Part shown: positions 51,964 through 61,522 of the stretch, one piece after another | How the letters are laid out: each line of letters starts with the position of its first letter | How positions within the stretch are numbered: position 1 is the first letter of the stretch | From: Microbacterium testaceum StLB037 | Lineage (GTDB): Bacteria; Actinomycetota; Actinomycetes; Actinomycetales; Microbacteriaceae | Length of the DNA: 64,000 bases | Direction: 5' to 3' | NCBI RefSeq assembly: GCF_008763945.1 | Contig: NZ_VTQH01000001.1 | Coordinates: 519,441 to 583,440, forward strand | The notes under the pieces: model-generated | What the model was told of the DNA's origin: nothing | The model's input: only the letters and a program-made list of their open reading frames with translations | Databases searched by the model: none | Made by a program: the position numbers and the translations under genes

Positions 51964-53037
51964 TTGGCATCCGCCGTCGAGATCGACGCCATGCGGCGAG
52001 CGCTCCAGCTCGCCCGGCGCGGCCCGCGCGGGCTCAATCCCCAGGTGGGCGCCGTCATCCTCTCCGCCGACGGCCATGTCCTCGCCGAGGGGTACCACCG
52101 CGGCGCCGGCACCGCCCACGCCGAGGTCGACGCCCTCTCGCAGCTGACTCCGGATGCCACGCGTGGCGCCACCGCCGTCGTGACCCTCGAGCCCTGCAAT
52201 CACACCGGGCGGACGGGCCCGTGCGCCGTCGCGCTCATCGACGCCGGCGTCGCGCGCGTCGTCTACGCCCTGGACGACCCCACCGACGCCGCGTCGGGCG
52301 GCGCCGACCGGCTTCGGGCGGCCGGCGTCGACGTCGAGGCGGGCCCCGAAGCGGATGCCGCCGAGCATCTCGTGCGCGACTGGACGCACCTCCAGCGCAC
52401 GGGCCGCCCGCACGTGACTGTCAAGTGGGCGCAGAGCCTCGACGGTCGCGCCGCTGCCGACGACGGCACCAGCCAGTGGATCACCGGTCCCTCCGCACGC
52501 CGCGACGTGCACGCGCGACGCGCGCAGGCCGACGCGATCGTCGCCGGCACCGGCACCGTGCGCTCCGACGACCCGGCGCTCACCGCCCGCGCCGACGACG
52601 GTTCGCTCCTCGAGGGCCAGCCGACGCCCGTGATCATCGGCGAGAGCGAAACGGCTTCGGATGCCGCTGTGCGCCGCCACCCGCGCGACCCCCTGTTCTA
52701 TGCGACCCACGACCTGCGCGCGGTGCTCGCCGACCTCGCCGAACAGGGCGTGCAGCGGGTCTTCGTCGAGGGCGGTCCGACCCTCGCGAGCGCTTTCGTG
52801 CGCGAGGGTCTCGCGGACGAGCTGCTCGTGTACATCGCCCCCGTCCTGCTCGGCGGCTCACGCCTCGCCCTCGGCGACGTGGGTGTTCCGAGCATCGACG
52901 CGGCGCGGCGGCTGGCCGTGGCATCCGTCACCCCCCTCGGTGACGATCTGCTGATCGTCGCCGCACCCGCGGGAGCCTCGCCCCGAAGCCCCGAGACTGT
53001 GCCCGCGGCCGCGGGAGAGAACGAAGGAGACGCCTGA
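51964..53037 (+). CDS. ribD: bifunctional diaminohydroxyphosphoribosylaminopyrimidine deaminase / reductase
   Basis: 357 residues from TTG 51964, chosen for GGGAAGGA eight bases upstream; an in-frame TTG at 51916 would lie within the regulatory hairpin region. The N-terminal deaminase has the zinc motifs HAEVDAL and PCNHTGRTGPC. The reductase half starts at VTVKWAQSLDGRAA and has VFVEGGPTLASAF. Catalyses steps two and three of riboflavin synthesis. Stop overlaps ribE. Confidence 0.95.
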   Translation: MASAVEIDAMRRALQLARRGPRGLNPQVGAVILSADGHVLAEGYHRGAGTAHAEVDALSQLTPDATRGATAVVTLEPCNHTGRTGPCAVALIDAGVARVVYALDDPTDAASGGADRLRAAGVDVEAGPEADAAEHLVRDWTHLQRTGRPHVTVKWAQSLDGRAAADDGTSQWITGPSARRDVHARRAQADAIVAGTGTVRSDDPALTARADDGSLLEGQPTPVIIGESETASDAAVRRHPRDPLFYATHDLRAVLADLAEQGVQRVFVEGGPTLASAFVREGLADELLVYIAPVLLGGSRLALGDVGVPSIDAARRLAVASVTPLGDDLLIVAAPAGASPRSPETVPAAAGENEGDA

Positions 53038-53693
53038 TGTTCACCGGAATCGTCGAAGAGATCGGCGCCGTCACCGCCGTGGAGCCCTCGGGTGACGGCG
53101 TGCGACTGACGGTGCGCGCCCCGCTGTCGGTGTCGGACGCCGGGCACGGCGACTCGATCTCGGTCAGCGGCGTCTGCCTGACGGTCGTGGATCAGGGCGA
53201 GGACTGGTTCACCGCCGACGTCATGAAGCAGACGCTGGACATGTCGACCCTCGCCGACGTGGCCCCCGGCCGCTCCGTCAACCTCGAGCGCGCCACTGCC
53301 GCCCACGGGCGCCTCGGCGGTCACATCGTGCAGGGGCACATCGACGGCACCGGCGTGGTCCGCGAGGTGCGGCCGGGCGCGCAGTGGAGCGTCGTGCGCG
53401 TCGGCATCCCGTCTCATCTCGCCCCGCTCGTGGTCGACAAGGGCTCGATCGCGATCGACGGGGTCTCGCTCACCGTCAGTGCCGTCAGCGCAGCCTCCGA
53501 GACCGAGCCGTGGCTGGAGGTCTCGCTGATCCCCGAGACGCTCGAGGCCACGACCCTCGGCCGGGCCGAAGCGGGCACGCCCGTGAATCTCGAGACCGAC
53601 ATCCTGGCCCGTCATGTCCAGCGCATGCTCGCCTTCCGCACGACAGAGAATCCCGCGGTGACCGCCGCACAGACCGAGAGGGGCTCCGTATGA
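53037..53693 (+). CDS. ribE: riboflavin synthase alpha chain
   Basis: 218 residues with two lumazine-binding repeats: MFTGIVEEIG at the start, SVSGVCLTVV in the first repeat and IDGVSLTVSAV in the second. Converts two 6,7-dimethyl-8-ribityllumazine molecules to riboflavin. Overlaps ribD by one base and ribBA by four. Confidence 0.96.
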   Translation: MFTGIVEEIGAVTAVEPSGDGVRLTVRAPLSVSDAGHGDSISVSGVCLTVVDQGEDWFTADVMKQTLDMSTLADVAPGRSVNLERATAAHGRLGGHIVQGHIDGTGVVREVRPGAQWSVVRVGIPSHLAPLVVDKGSIAIDGVSLTVSAVSAASETEPWLEVSLIPETLEATTLGRAEAGTPVNLETDILARHVQRMLAFRTTENPAVTAAQTERGSV

Positions 53694-54958
53694 GCCTGTC
53701 CACCATCCCCGAGGCCCTCGAGGCCCTGCGTCAAGGCCGACCGATCCTGGTCGCCGACGACGAAAACCGCGAGAACGAGGGCGACGTCATCCTGTCCGCC
53801 CAGTTGGCGACCCCTGAGGCTCTCGCGTGGACGGTCCGCTGGTCGAGCGGATACGTCTGCGCCCCCATGCCCGCCGAATGGGCCGACCGGCTCGAGCTGC
53901 CGCCTATGGTGGCGGTGAACGAGGACGCCCGCGGCACCGCCTACACGGTGAGCGTCGATGCCGCGTCGGGTGTGACCACCGGCATCAGTGCCGCCGACCG
54001 CGCGCGAACCCTCAACGTGCTGTCCGACCCCGAATCGGTTCCGACCAGTCTCATCCGCCCCGGGCACGTGCTTCCGCTGCGCGCCGTCGACGGCGGCGTC
54101 CGCGAGCGCGCCGGCCACACCGAGGCAGCGGTCGACCTCATGCGTCTCGCCGGACTCGAGCCCGTCGGAGCGATCGCCGAGGTCGTCGCCGAGGACGGCA
54201 GCATGATGCGTCTGCCCGGACTCTTCGAGCTCGGCGAGCGCGACGGCATCCCGGTCATCACGATCGAACAGCTCATCGGCTACCTCGACGAGACCGACCC
54301 GCTGCCGGCCACCGCCCCCGCGCGGCGCCGCGTGAGTCTGCGCGCCGAGTCGAACGTGCCCACCTCGCACGGGACGTTCCGCTTCCTCGCCTACAAGGAC
54401 CGCGTCACCGGTACCGACCACCTCGCCGTCGTGTCGGGCGACCTCACGGAGCAGGCGCCGCTCGTGCGCGTGCACTCGGAGTGCCTGACCGGTGAGGCGT
54501 TCGGCTCGCTCAAGTGCGAGTGCGGCCCGCAGCTCGACGCCGCCCTCGACACGATCGACCGAGACGGCGGGATCGTGATCTACATGCGGGGTCACGAGGG
54601 TCGCGGCATCGGCCTGATCAACAAGCTGCGGGCGTACAACCTGCAGGAGCGGGGCCTCGACACCGTCGACGCCAACCTCGCGCTCGGCCTCCCCGCCGAC
54701 GCACGCGATTACGCTGCCGCCGCTGGCATCCTCACCGACCTCGGGGTCGAGAAGGTCCGACTGCTCACGAACAACACCGATAAGGTCGCGCAGTTGCGCG
54801 GCTTCGGCCTCGACGTCGTCGAGCAGGTCCCCCTGCTGGTGGGTGTCGGACCGAACAACCACCAGTACCTCGAGACGAAGCGCGATCGAATGGGTCACAT
54901 CATCGCCGAGGACGACCTGCGCGACGCCCTCGCGCACATGAAGGAAGAGAGCGCCTGA
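53690..54958 (+). CDS. ribBA: bifunctional DHBP synthase / GTP cyclohydrolase II
   Basis: 422 residues. N-terminal RibB domain: DDENRENEGD, ERAGHTEAAVDL. C-terminal RibA domain: VRVHSECLTGEAFGSLKCECGPQL with the zinc cysteines, YMRGHEGRGIGL and the LLTNNTDKV region. Supplies both precursors of lumazine. Confidence 0.96.
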   Translation: MSLSTIPEALEALRQGRPILVADDENRENEGDVILSAQLATPEALAWTVRWSSGYVCAPMPAEWADRLELPPMVAVNEDARGTAYTVSVDAASGVTTGISAADRARTLNVLSDPESVPTSLIRPGHVLPLRAVDGGVRERAGHTEAAVDLMRLAGLEPVGAIAEVVAEDGSMMRLPGLFELGERDGIPVITIEQLIGYLDETDPLPATAPARRRVSLRAESNVPTSHGTFRFLAYKDRVTGTDHLAVVSGDLTEQAPLVRVHSECLTGEAFGSLKCECGPQLDAALDTIDRDGGIVIYMRGHEGRGIGLINKLRAYNLQERGLDTVDANLALGLPADARDYAAAAGILTDLGVEKVRLLTNNTDKVAQLRGFGLDVVEQVPLLVGVGPNNHQYLETKRDRMGHIIAEDDLRDALAHMKEESA

Positions 54959-55431
54959 TGGCCGGTAGTGGAGCACCCGAGACCGGCGGCGTCGACGCGT
55001 CGGGTCTGAACGTCGTCGTCATCGCCGGCACCTGGCACGAGGTGATCACGAACGGTCTGGTCGCCGGGGCGAAGAGGGTTCTGGATGCCACGGGCGCCAC
55101 GTACCGCGTCGTGCGCGTGCCCGGTTCGTTCGAGCTGCCCGTGGCCGCTCGCGCGGCCTTCGACGGCGGAGCGGATGCCGTGGTCGCCCTGGGCGTGATC
55201 ATCCGCGGCGGCACGCCGCACTTCGAGTTCGTCTCGTCGGCCGCGACCGACGGCCTGACCCGCGTCGCCCTCGACGCCGGCAAGCCGGTCGGCTTCGGCG
55301 TGCTCACCCTCGATGACGAGCAGCAGGGTCTGGACCGGGCGGGTCTGGAAGGGTCGAAGGAGGACAAGGGCGAGGAGGCCGCGGATGCCGCGATCCGCAC
55401 CGCCCTCGTGCTGCGGGAGCTGCGCGGCTGA
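54958..55431 (+). CDS. ribH: 6,7-dimethyl-8-ribityllumazine synthase
   Basis: 157 residues. VVIAGTWHEVITNGLVAGA, VPGSFELPVAAR, ALGVIIRGGTPHFEFV with the catalytic histidine region, and GVLTLDDEQQGLDRAG. Overlaps ribBA by one base. Its last 51 bp and the following 25 bp are repeated at 62828-62903, on the other side of the polysaccharide genes. Confidence 0.96.
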   Translation: MAGSGAPETGGVDASGLNVVVIAGTWHEVITNGLVAGAKRVLDATGATYRVVRVPGSFELPVAARAAFDGGADAVVALGVIIRGGTPHFEFVSSAATDGLTRVALDAGKPVGFGVLTLDDEQQGLDRAGLEGSKEDKGEEAADAAIRTALVLRELRG

Positions 55432-55456
55432 CGTCGCCGGCGCAATCGCATCGCGC
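55381..55456 (+). repeat. left copy of the ribH 3'-end direct repeat
   Basis: 76 bp spanning the last 17 codons of ribH, including the stop, and 25 bp downstream. It matches 62828-62903 with three mismatches, and the last 46 bp are identical. Similarity stops on both sides, so these are the borders of the duplicated segment. Confidence 0.92.
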
Positions 55457-55602
55457 ACGGTCGAGGATGCGTGCGCGGACGCCTCGACTCACCCCCGGGA
55501 TCACCGGTCCGCCGTCTTCACCCCGGATAACGCAACTTTTCACCCGCGGATGTCGAACTGCGCCCCGGCTTCGCATGAGGTAAGCCGAGTCAGACTCGAT
55601 CC

Positions 55603-56556
55603 GTGAACGATCCTCTCAGCGCTCCCGTCCTCCACGTCGTGCTCCGTACGACGCCCAGCGAGAACCGTAAGAACCGCCCTTCGTGGTACAGCAAAGACCG
55701 GTGCATCGCGTCACTTTTCGCGGCGGTGGACCGGGCTCGCGAGGCGGGTCTCGACGTGCGCGTGACCGCGGCGATCGATGTCTCTTCAGGCCGCCCTCTG
55801 CCCGGCTCAACGGCGCACCTTCTTCACCGAGCGGACGCCTTTCTCGCTGTCAGGGGCGGCACGGCCGCCAAGTCGTGGCGACCGGTCGTGCGGGCGGTCC
55901 GCTCGCAGATCCGGCCCGCCGACGCGGACCTGGTCTATTTCGTCGAGGACGACCACCTCCACCATCCCGATGCTCTCCAGCTCCTGGTCGACGGCACCGC
56001 CGATTACCGGCTTCTCTACGCGCTGGAGTCGGAGCACGGCGCGATCAGTCAGATTCGTCCGGGGTGGGCTCACGTCCCGGGAGGGACGTCGAGTTTCGCC
56101 GTGACGGGCCGCGCCTTCCGTTCGGACTTCCGCCGGCACCTCTTGATGTCATGCGGTGGCGGCGCATGGGACGAGCTCTCATGGCGCGCGCTCGGATCGC
56201 ACGCCACACCACCGGGCGTCGAGTACATCCTGGCCCCTTTTCATCGGAGCTCGAAGTGGACGCGTCCGTGGGGGCTCAGACCCCTCCGGCACGCGGTGTT
56301 CCGGGCGTTGAGCCTTCTTCTCGCGCGCGGGCGCCGCAGGTCGATCGAGCTGCGGACGCCCATTCGAGCCACCCACTGCGAAAGCATCATGCTTGCGGGA
56401 GAGGAGGACTGGGGTGCTCTCGCCCGCTCGCTCGACTTGACGAGCGGCACGAGACCCCGACCCGGCGAAGCGGACGCCGCGGGGAAGATCCTCCTCAGAA
56501 CCCGAGCCCGTGACGCACACACCGTCCTCGCTGCCCTTCTCGCCGAACCTCGCTGA
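55603..56556 (+). CDS. putative glycosyltransferase (GT-A-like)
   Basis: 317 residues from GTG, with a CAGACT box six bases upstream. LHVVLRTTPSENRKNRPSW opens a GT-A-type fold, and YFVEDDHLHHPDAL has the acidic EDD motif expected for nucleotide-sugar and metal binding. GGGAWDELSWRAL may hold the catalytic acid. No signal peptide or membrane segment. First gene inside the ribH-bounded island, so a role in surface glycan assembly is likely; donor and acceptor unknown. Confidence 0.7.
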   Translation: MNDPLSAPVLHVVLRTTPSENRKNRPSWYSKDRCIASLFAAVDRAREAGLDVRVTAAIDVSSGRPLPGSTAHLLHRADAFLAVRGGTAAKSWRPVVRAVRSQIRPADADLVYFVEDDHLHHPDALQLLVDGTADYRLLYALESEHGAISQIRPGWAHVPGGTSSFAVTGRAFRSDFRRHLLMSCGGGAWDELSWRALGSHATPPGVEYILAPFHRSSKWTRPWGLRPLRHAVFRALSLLLARGRRRSIELRTPIRATHCESIMLAGEEDWGALARSLDLTSGTRPRPGEADAAGKILLRTRARDAHTVLAALLAEPR

Positions 56557-56570
56557 TCATGAGGGGCTGA

Positions 56571-59219
56571 TCACGAGGGGTCGATGACGGGGAGCAAGCG
56601 CTCCGCGATGGCTCGCCAACCAAACCGCTCCGCCGCGACCTCTCTGGCGGCCCGACGCCGATCGAGGTAGCGCGTGTCCCCCGCCACTGTCTCGACCGCC
56701 TTGGCGAGTTCGGCCACGCTCGCCGCCGGCGAGAGGACGACGCCCCCGGCCTCGGTCCTCACGATCTCGGGGATGCCGCCTCGGGCGACGGTGACCACCG
56801 GCGTCCCGACGATCATCGCGTCCAAGAGAACCATGCCGAAAGGTTCGTCCCACTGACAGGGATAGAGGAAAACGTCGGCCTGCGCCAATTCCTCGGTCAT
56901 GACGTCGGGCGGGACGAACCCGTGGACGTTCACCGCACTGCCGGGGTGGGCTGCCGAGACCTCCGCGGCGAGTGCGCGGAGTGCGCGGGTGTAAGCCGAC
57001 TCCCCCACCGCTGCACCGGGCGCTTTCCCTCCATAGATATCGAGCACCACCGCGCGGCGTCGAGCGAGCTCGGAAACCGTCTGCACCGCTTGGAGTGCCC
57101 CCTTCTCCGGGATCAGACGACCGGCGAAGGCGATCCGGAGGAGATTCCCGACTTCGTGCCACAGGGGAACGGCGTCAGGCACCGTCGCCCCGTTCGGAAC
57201 GACAACGGTCGCGGTGATTCCGAGATGTGCGCGCGCCTGAGCAGCCAAGTGCTCGCTGCAGAAGACCCACGCATCGACGGCCGACAAGAGCTCTTCCGTG
57301 GAGCCTCGCGGCCACCTCCGGCCGCGGATCCGACCGACCGCACCGATCGGGTCGTTGTGCATATGCAGGACGATCCGACCACGGTACCCGGCGCGCCGGA
57401 GCGCCAGCGCGTACCCCGGCTCGTTGTGCAGATGCACCGCACGGGACCGACAGACCAGGGGTGCCAGCCACCAAGCCCAGATGCGGCCCCCCATCGTCGC
57501 CACGCGGACGATGCCGTCCGGGTTCCGGCGCACGAGTGCCGCCGCCCCTCGGGCGGCGATTCGGACGAGCGCGTCGATAAGGTCGAAAAGCCGCAGGCGC
57601 ACCCGCGGAACCCTTCCATGAAAGCGCATGTGTCCTCGGGGGCAGAAGACCCCGACTTCGAGTCCCTCGGGCATGACCGAATAAGCGTTGCGCACCCAGG
57701 AAGCGACGGCGCCGCCCGTCCCATCGAACCGCTCGTCGGCGGGCAGGACGACCGCGACGTCGAGCTGAGGAGCCCGGACACCCCTGCGACGAACGGCCTG
57801 CACCATCTCACCGACGGTTCGGTCGGGGCAGAGCACGAGGGACACGACGAAGGCCCCGATGCCCGCAGCGACCTGAGCCGAGAGACGGACGGCCGTCGGA
57901 AGCGACTCCGCAGACCAGCCGACGACCATCACGGCCACCGCCGGCGGAATGGCGAGCAGGATCGGCGTCGACGTCGCCCGAAGGTAGGCGCGTACCGGTG
58001 TGGCAACGACGTGGTTGAGGCATACATAGCCCAGCCCGTAACTGACCACGGCCATGACCACCAACGACCATGCGGCACCGTCGACGCCCCAGAAAAGCGT
58101 CATCAGCAGAATCAGCGGCACATTCACGACGGTGCGGCCCATGTTCAGGTACACACCGAGGCGAAGCTTGTCGGTGCCCGCCAGAAGGGAGCCGACGGGG
58201 TAGCCGAGTGAACGGATGGCTCCGGCGATGGCGAGGACGCCCAGCACGGGTCCGAAAGCCGCCCACTTCTCGCCGTAGACGACCGTCATGACGTCGCGGG
58301 CGGTCAAGCTCACGCAGACCAACGCGGGGATATTGAGTACCCCAACGAGCGTCAGTAGCTTGAGGTATGCCTCTCTCACACGTGTTCGATCGTCTTGAAT
58401 GATCGCGAAATAGGGGAACAGGACGCGCGTCAGGATCGGGCTCACGCGCCCCGCCAAACTCACCCCCAGGGTGAAAGCGAGGTTGAAACCGCCGAGTGCG
58501 GCCGTGCTCACGAATCGGCCCGTCGCGATCGTGGCGAGTGTGTTGCCGACGTAATTCAACACGCCGTCGGTCGACTGCCAGACGCCATAACGCAGGAAGC
58601 GGCGCAGTTCGGAGAACCGGAAGTGCAGGCGGATTCGCGCCACCCGTCTGCCCGCGAGGACGAAGACGGCCGTCCGTGCTGCGGATGCAAGGACGAGAGC
58701 GGCAGCCGCGCTCATCCCACCCCACCCCGCAAGGGCGAGCAGAAGAGCGGAGGTCAGGGAGACAACGGCGAAAGCCACGTCGGCCAGACCGAGCGGCCGG
58801 AAATCGAGGCGCTTCTCCAGCACAGCGCGATGCGCTTGTCCCGCCGCGGTGAAGACGAACGCCAGCGCACTCACCACGACCAGGGGTGCTGCAGACGGCG
58901 CGCCGAACAGCGACGCGATCGGCGCGGACACGGCCCACACGATGATCAGCCCGACGAGGGCGAGCGACAGGTTCGCCCAATGCACGCTCGCGAGTTCACG
59001 CGAGGTGACCCGACGACGCTGGATGAGCGCCGCGGTGAGTCCGAGACCCACGAAGACCTCGAGAAATGAGGAGAAGATCAGGACCGTCGAGACCAGTCCC
59101 ATCTGTTCGATGTCGAGAATCCGCGCGAGGAGCAACATCATGACGAGTTGCGCGACAGAGGTGGACAGGACCGATATCGCCGTCCAGCTCGTGGCGGTCG
59201 TGGCGCGCGCAGCTGTCAC
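56571..59219 (-). CDS. fusion: polysaccharide flippase (Wzx-like) + GT4 glycosyltransferase
   Basis: 882 residues from GTG 59219, with GGAGG six bases upstream. Residues ~1-475 are a MATE/Wzx-type flippase: about 12-14 membrane segments, SVLSTSVAQLVMMLLLARILD at the start, EKRLDFRPLGLADV and RYGVWQSTDGVLNY, as in oligosaccharide flippases. Residues ~495-882 are a GT-B family 4 glycosyltransferase: VAVVLPADERFDGTGGAV, LHNEPGYAL, FAGRLIPEKGALQAV, YPCQWDEPFGMVLLDAM and GGIPEIV, with the nucleotide-sugar-binding glutamate. The reading frame is continuous with no stop between the halves. Such a fusion could couple the last sugar addition to export. Confidence 0.8.
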   Translation of the reverse strand: MTAARATTATSWTAISVLSTSVAQLVMMLLLARILDIEQMGLVSTVLIFSSFLEVFVGLGLTAALIQRRRVTSRELASVHWANLSLALVGLIIVWAVSAPIASLFGAPSAAPLVVVSALAFVFTAAGQAHRAVLEKRLDFRPLGLADVAFAVVSLTSALLLALAGWGGMSAAAALVLASAARTAVFVLAGRRVARIRLHFRFSELRRFLRYGVWQSTDGVLNYVGNTLATIATGRFVSTAALGGFNLAFTLGVSLAGRVSPILTRVLFPYFAIIQDDRTRVREAYLKLLTLVGVLNIPALVCVSLTARDVMTVVYGEKWAAFGPVLGVLAIAGAIRSLGYPVGSLLAGTDKLRLGVYLNMGRTVVNVPLILLMTLFWGVDGAAWSLVVMAVVSYGLGYVCLNHVVATPVRAYLRATSTPILLAIPPAVAVMVVGWSAESLPTAVRLSAQVAAGIGAFVVSLVLCPDRTVGEMVQAVRRRGVRAPQLDVAVVLPADERFDGTGGAVASWVRNAYSVMPEGLEVGVFCPRGHMRFHGRVPRVRLRLFDLIDALVRIAARGAAALVRRNPDGIVRVATMGGRIWAWWLAPLVCRSRAVHLHNEPGYALALRRAGYRGRIVLHMHNDPIGAVGRIRGRRWPRGSTEELLSAVDAWVFCSEHLAAQARAHLGITATVVVPNGATVPDAVPLWHEVGNLLRIAFAGRLIPEKGALQAVQTVSELARRRAVVLDIYGGKAPGAAVGESAYTRALRALAAEVSAAHPGSAVNVHGFVPPDVMTEELAQADVFLYPCQWDEPFGMVLLDAMIVGTPVVTVARGGIPEIVRTEAGGVVLSPAASVAELAKAVETVAGDTRYLDRRRAAREVAAERFGWRAIAERLLPVIDPS

Positions 59220-59339
59220 TCGAGACCTCCGGGTGCGAGAGAGAGAAAGGGTCGACAGCGATCGCGACGTCGCTTCACGACGTTCTCAGTGAAACAGTGG
59301 TGTCCCGCGTCTCTCGGGCCGCCTGTTACGTTCCCACCC

Positions 59340-60188
59340 GTGCATGCACGAAAGATCACCAACGCTGTTCGCAAACGCCTCCGCATCGCGAGCTGGCGCG
59401 TCACGGCCTCGGCCCGCCGTCGGCCTGTGACCGGTGAGGCGCCGGCTGTCGTGAGCCTCACCTCTTTCGGCCATCGCATCTCGACGGTGTTCGCGACCAT
59501 CGAGTCCATCGGAGCGGGCTCAGTGCGCCCGCAGAGGCTGATTCTCTGGCTGTCGAACGGCGACCTGCAGGAGGGTGTTCCTCGCGAACTCCGCGCGCTA
59601 TGTCGACGCGGCCTCGAGATCCGTGGATGCGAAGACTTCGGCGCGCACAAGAAGTATTACCCGTACGCGACCTCGCTCCCCGTCCACGAGTTGCCCTTGG
59701 TCACCGCCGATGACGACGTCTTGTACCCGCGCCGCTGGCTCGAGATCCTGCTCGAACGTCACAGGGAGTACCCCGACAGCACGATCGGCTACCGAGGCGA
59801 GGTCATGCGATTCTGCGACGACGGCACAGTCGCCCCCTACCGTACTTGGCACCTGAGCACGACAGCCGCCCCCGACCTCCGCCTTGTTCTGAACGGCGTC
59901 GGCGGCGTCCTCTATCCGTCCGCCGTCATCGAGGAAGCGCGCGCCTACGGCACACGGTTCTTAGAGGAGTGCCCCCGCGGGGACGACCTCTGGCTGCATC
60001 GCGCGACACTGCGAACCGGGCTGTTCCCTCGTCAGGTCTTCGACGCGCCCGTCCACCACCCGGCAGTTCCGGGCTCGCAACGATCTGCTCTCATGGCGAC
60101 CAACGTCCCCTCGGGCAACGACGAGCAGATCCGTCTGACCTACCGCGACGCCGACCTCGACCGGATGCGCGAACCTGGGACCACGTAG
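59340..60188 (+). CDS. putative glycosyltransferase
   Basis: 282 residues from GTG, with a TACGTT box seven bases upstream. AVVSLTSFGHRISTVFATIESI, LILWLSNGD and VTADDDVLYPRRWLE (an acidic DDD motif) fit a GT-A-like family common in polysaccharide clusters of actinobacteria. GDDLWLHRATL could carry catalytic residues. The last 49 bp overlap, tail to tail, with the polymerase gene. Confidence 0.68.
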   Translation: MHARKITNAVRKRLRIASWRVTASARRRPVTGEAPAVVSLTSFGHRISTVFATIESIGAGSVRPQRLILWLSNGDLQEGVPRELRALCRRGLEIRGCEDFGAHKKYYPYATSLPVHELPLVTADDDVLYPRRWLEILLERHREYPDSTIGYRGEVMRFCDDGTVAPYRTWHLSTTAAPDLRLVLNGVGGVLYPSAVIEEARAYGTRFLEECPRGDDLWLHRATLRTGLFPRQVFDAPVHHPAVPGSQRSALMATNVPSGNDEQIRLTYRDADLDRMREPGTT

Positions 60189-61522
60189 GGTTCGTGTCCC
60201 GCCTCGCCGCCCGAGACGGCTACCAGGGTTGCGAACAGGCTGAACCACGTGAGCCACCCGAGTGAATCGATCGCGTCGATGCGCAGAGGGGTCTCTGCGA
60301 TGCTGCACCCCAGGAGAACGAGGATCGCGAAGAACGCGGTCCGCCGCCCGCGGCCCCGGAAACGGAAAGATCCGAACAGTGCCGTTCCGATGATCGTGAG
60401 AAAGGCGGCAAGAGAGATGAGACCCGAGGTCGTCATCGTGCTCACCAGTTCGTTGTGACCGTGGTAGGTCGGGGATCCATGGTCGAACAGGGCGAAGTGG
60501 CCACCGATCCCGTAATAGCCCAAGCCCTGACCGAAAAGCAGGGACTCCGTCGAGGTTCCCCACGTTGCGCGGGAGATCATCCAGATCGAGCCCCGTTGGG
60601 TGAAGGCCTGCGGGTCGTTGGTCGTGAGCGGCACCCACATCCCCAGTGCGAGCAGCGCGCCCGCACCCAGAAGGCCGATGATGCCCGACAAGAGGCGATC
60701 GCGAACGCACGCCATCACCAGAGCGATCACGAGGGCACCCGCGATACCGACGAGCGTGCTTCGACTGCCCGTCAGTACGAGGAAGAACCCCATGAGCCCG
60801 AATGCCGCCAGGCGTGTCCCCACTCTGCGGAAGAGGAAGACGAACGGCATCGTCACGCCAAGAGCCATCCCGAGGACGTTGCTCTGTCCGAACGGGCCGG
60901 CCAGCAGCTGGGTACCGATGATCGCCTTTTCCTGGAGGACGATGTCCGCGGCCGGCATCCACGCCTTGCCGGAAGGCAGGAGGGCGAGCGAGATGGCGAC
61001 GATCACCATGCCGGCGATCCCCAGGAGACGGAGGTCTTCCAGCTGCGGCTGAATGGACCAGATCGTGAGCGCCAGGAGGAGGGCGATCCTCGACCCGGAC
61101 CGCACCTCACCGCCCGAGGCGGCCAAGTTCGCGAACGCGATCGAGGCGAAGAAGAAGCCCATCGCCACGAGTGGCCACAGTGGCCGGACTCGGATCGGGT
61201 CCCGAAGAAGATTCCAGAGGACGATGCTCAAACAGCCGAAGACGCAGGCGGGCAGCCCGATGCTCTGCACCTGCGCTCCGAGAGCGGTTTCGGCAATCCG
61301 TCCTGTCGACATCCGGTCGGCCGGAAGGCGCTCGGCGACGATCAGGCTGACGAGCGGGCCCGCCGCGCACCACCAGGCGCCAAGCAGGAGGACGACAGCG
61401 AGCTGTATGCGGCGCGTTCGAGCGAAGGTACCGTCCGAGGGTGACACGCCGGCGTTGGCGCCCGTTTCCCTGCGCCCGTATCGCCGAAACCCCGCAGTGG
61501 CGGTATGCGCTGGAGCCGTCAT
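60140..61522 (-). CDS. O-antigen ligase / polymerase family membrane protein (Wzy-like)
   Basis: 460 residues with about eleven membrane segments and the Wzy_C pattern: LVLTGSRSTLVGIAGALVIA, a large loop with GQGLGYYGIGG and YHGHNELVSTMTTSGLI. The H-x-H-N-E region is conserved in O-antigen ligases. It would polymerise or ligate the glycan exported by the flippase. ATG 61522 overlaps the upstream glycosyltransferase by four bases. Confidence 0.82.
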   Translation of the reverse strand: MTAPAHTATAGFRRYGRRETGANAGVSPSDGTFARTRRIQLAVVLLLGAWWCAAGPLVSLIVAERLPADRMSTGRIAETALGAQVQSIGLPACVFGCLSIVLWNLLRDPIRVRPLWPLVAMGFFFASIAFANLAASGGEVRSGSRIALLLALTIWSIQPQLEDLRLLGIAGMVIVAISLALLPSGKAWMPAADIVLQEKAIIGTQLLAGPFGQSNVLGMALGVTMPFVFLFRRVGTRLAAFGLMGFFLVLTGSRSTLVGIAGALVIALVMACVRDRLLSGIIGLLGAGALLALGMWVPLTTNDPQAFTQRGSIWMISRATWGTSTESLLFGQGLGYYGIGGHFALFDHGSPTYHGHNELVSTMTTSGLISLAAFLTIIGTALFGSFRFRGRGRRTAFFAILVLLGCSIAETPLRIDAIDSLGWLTWFSLFATLVAVSGGEAGHEPYVVPGSRIRSRSASR

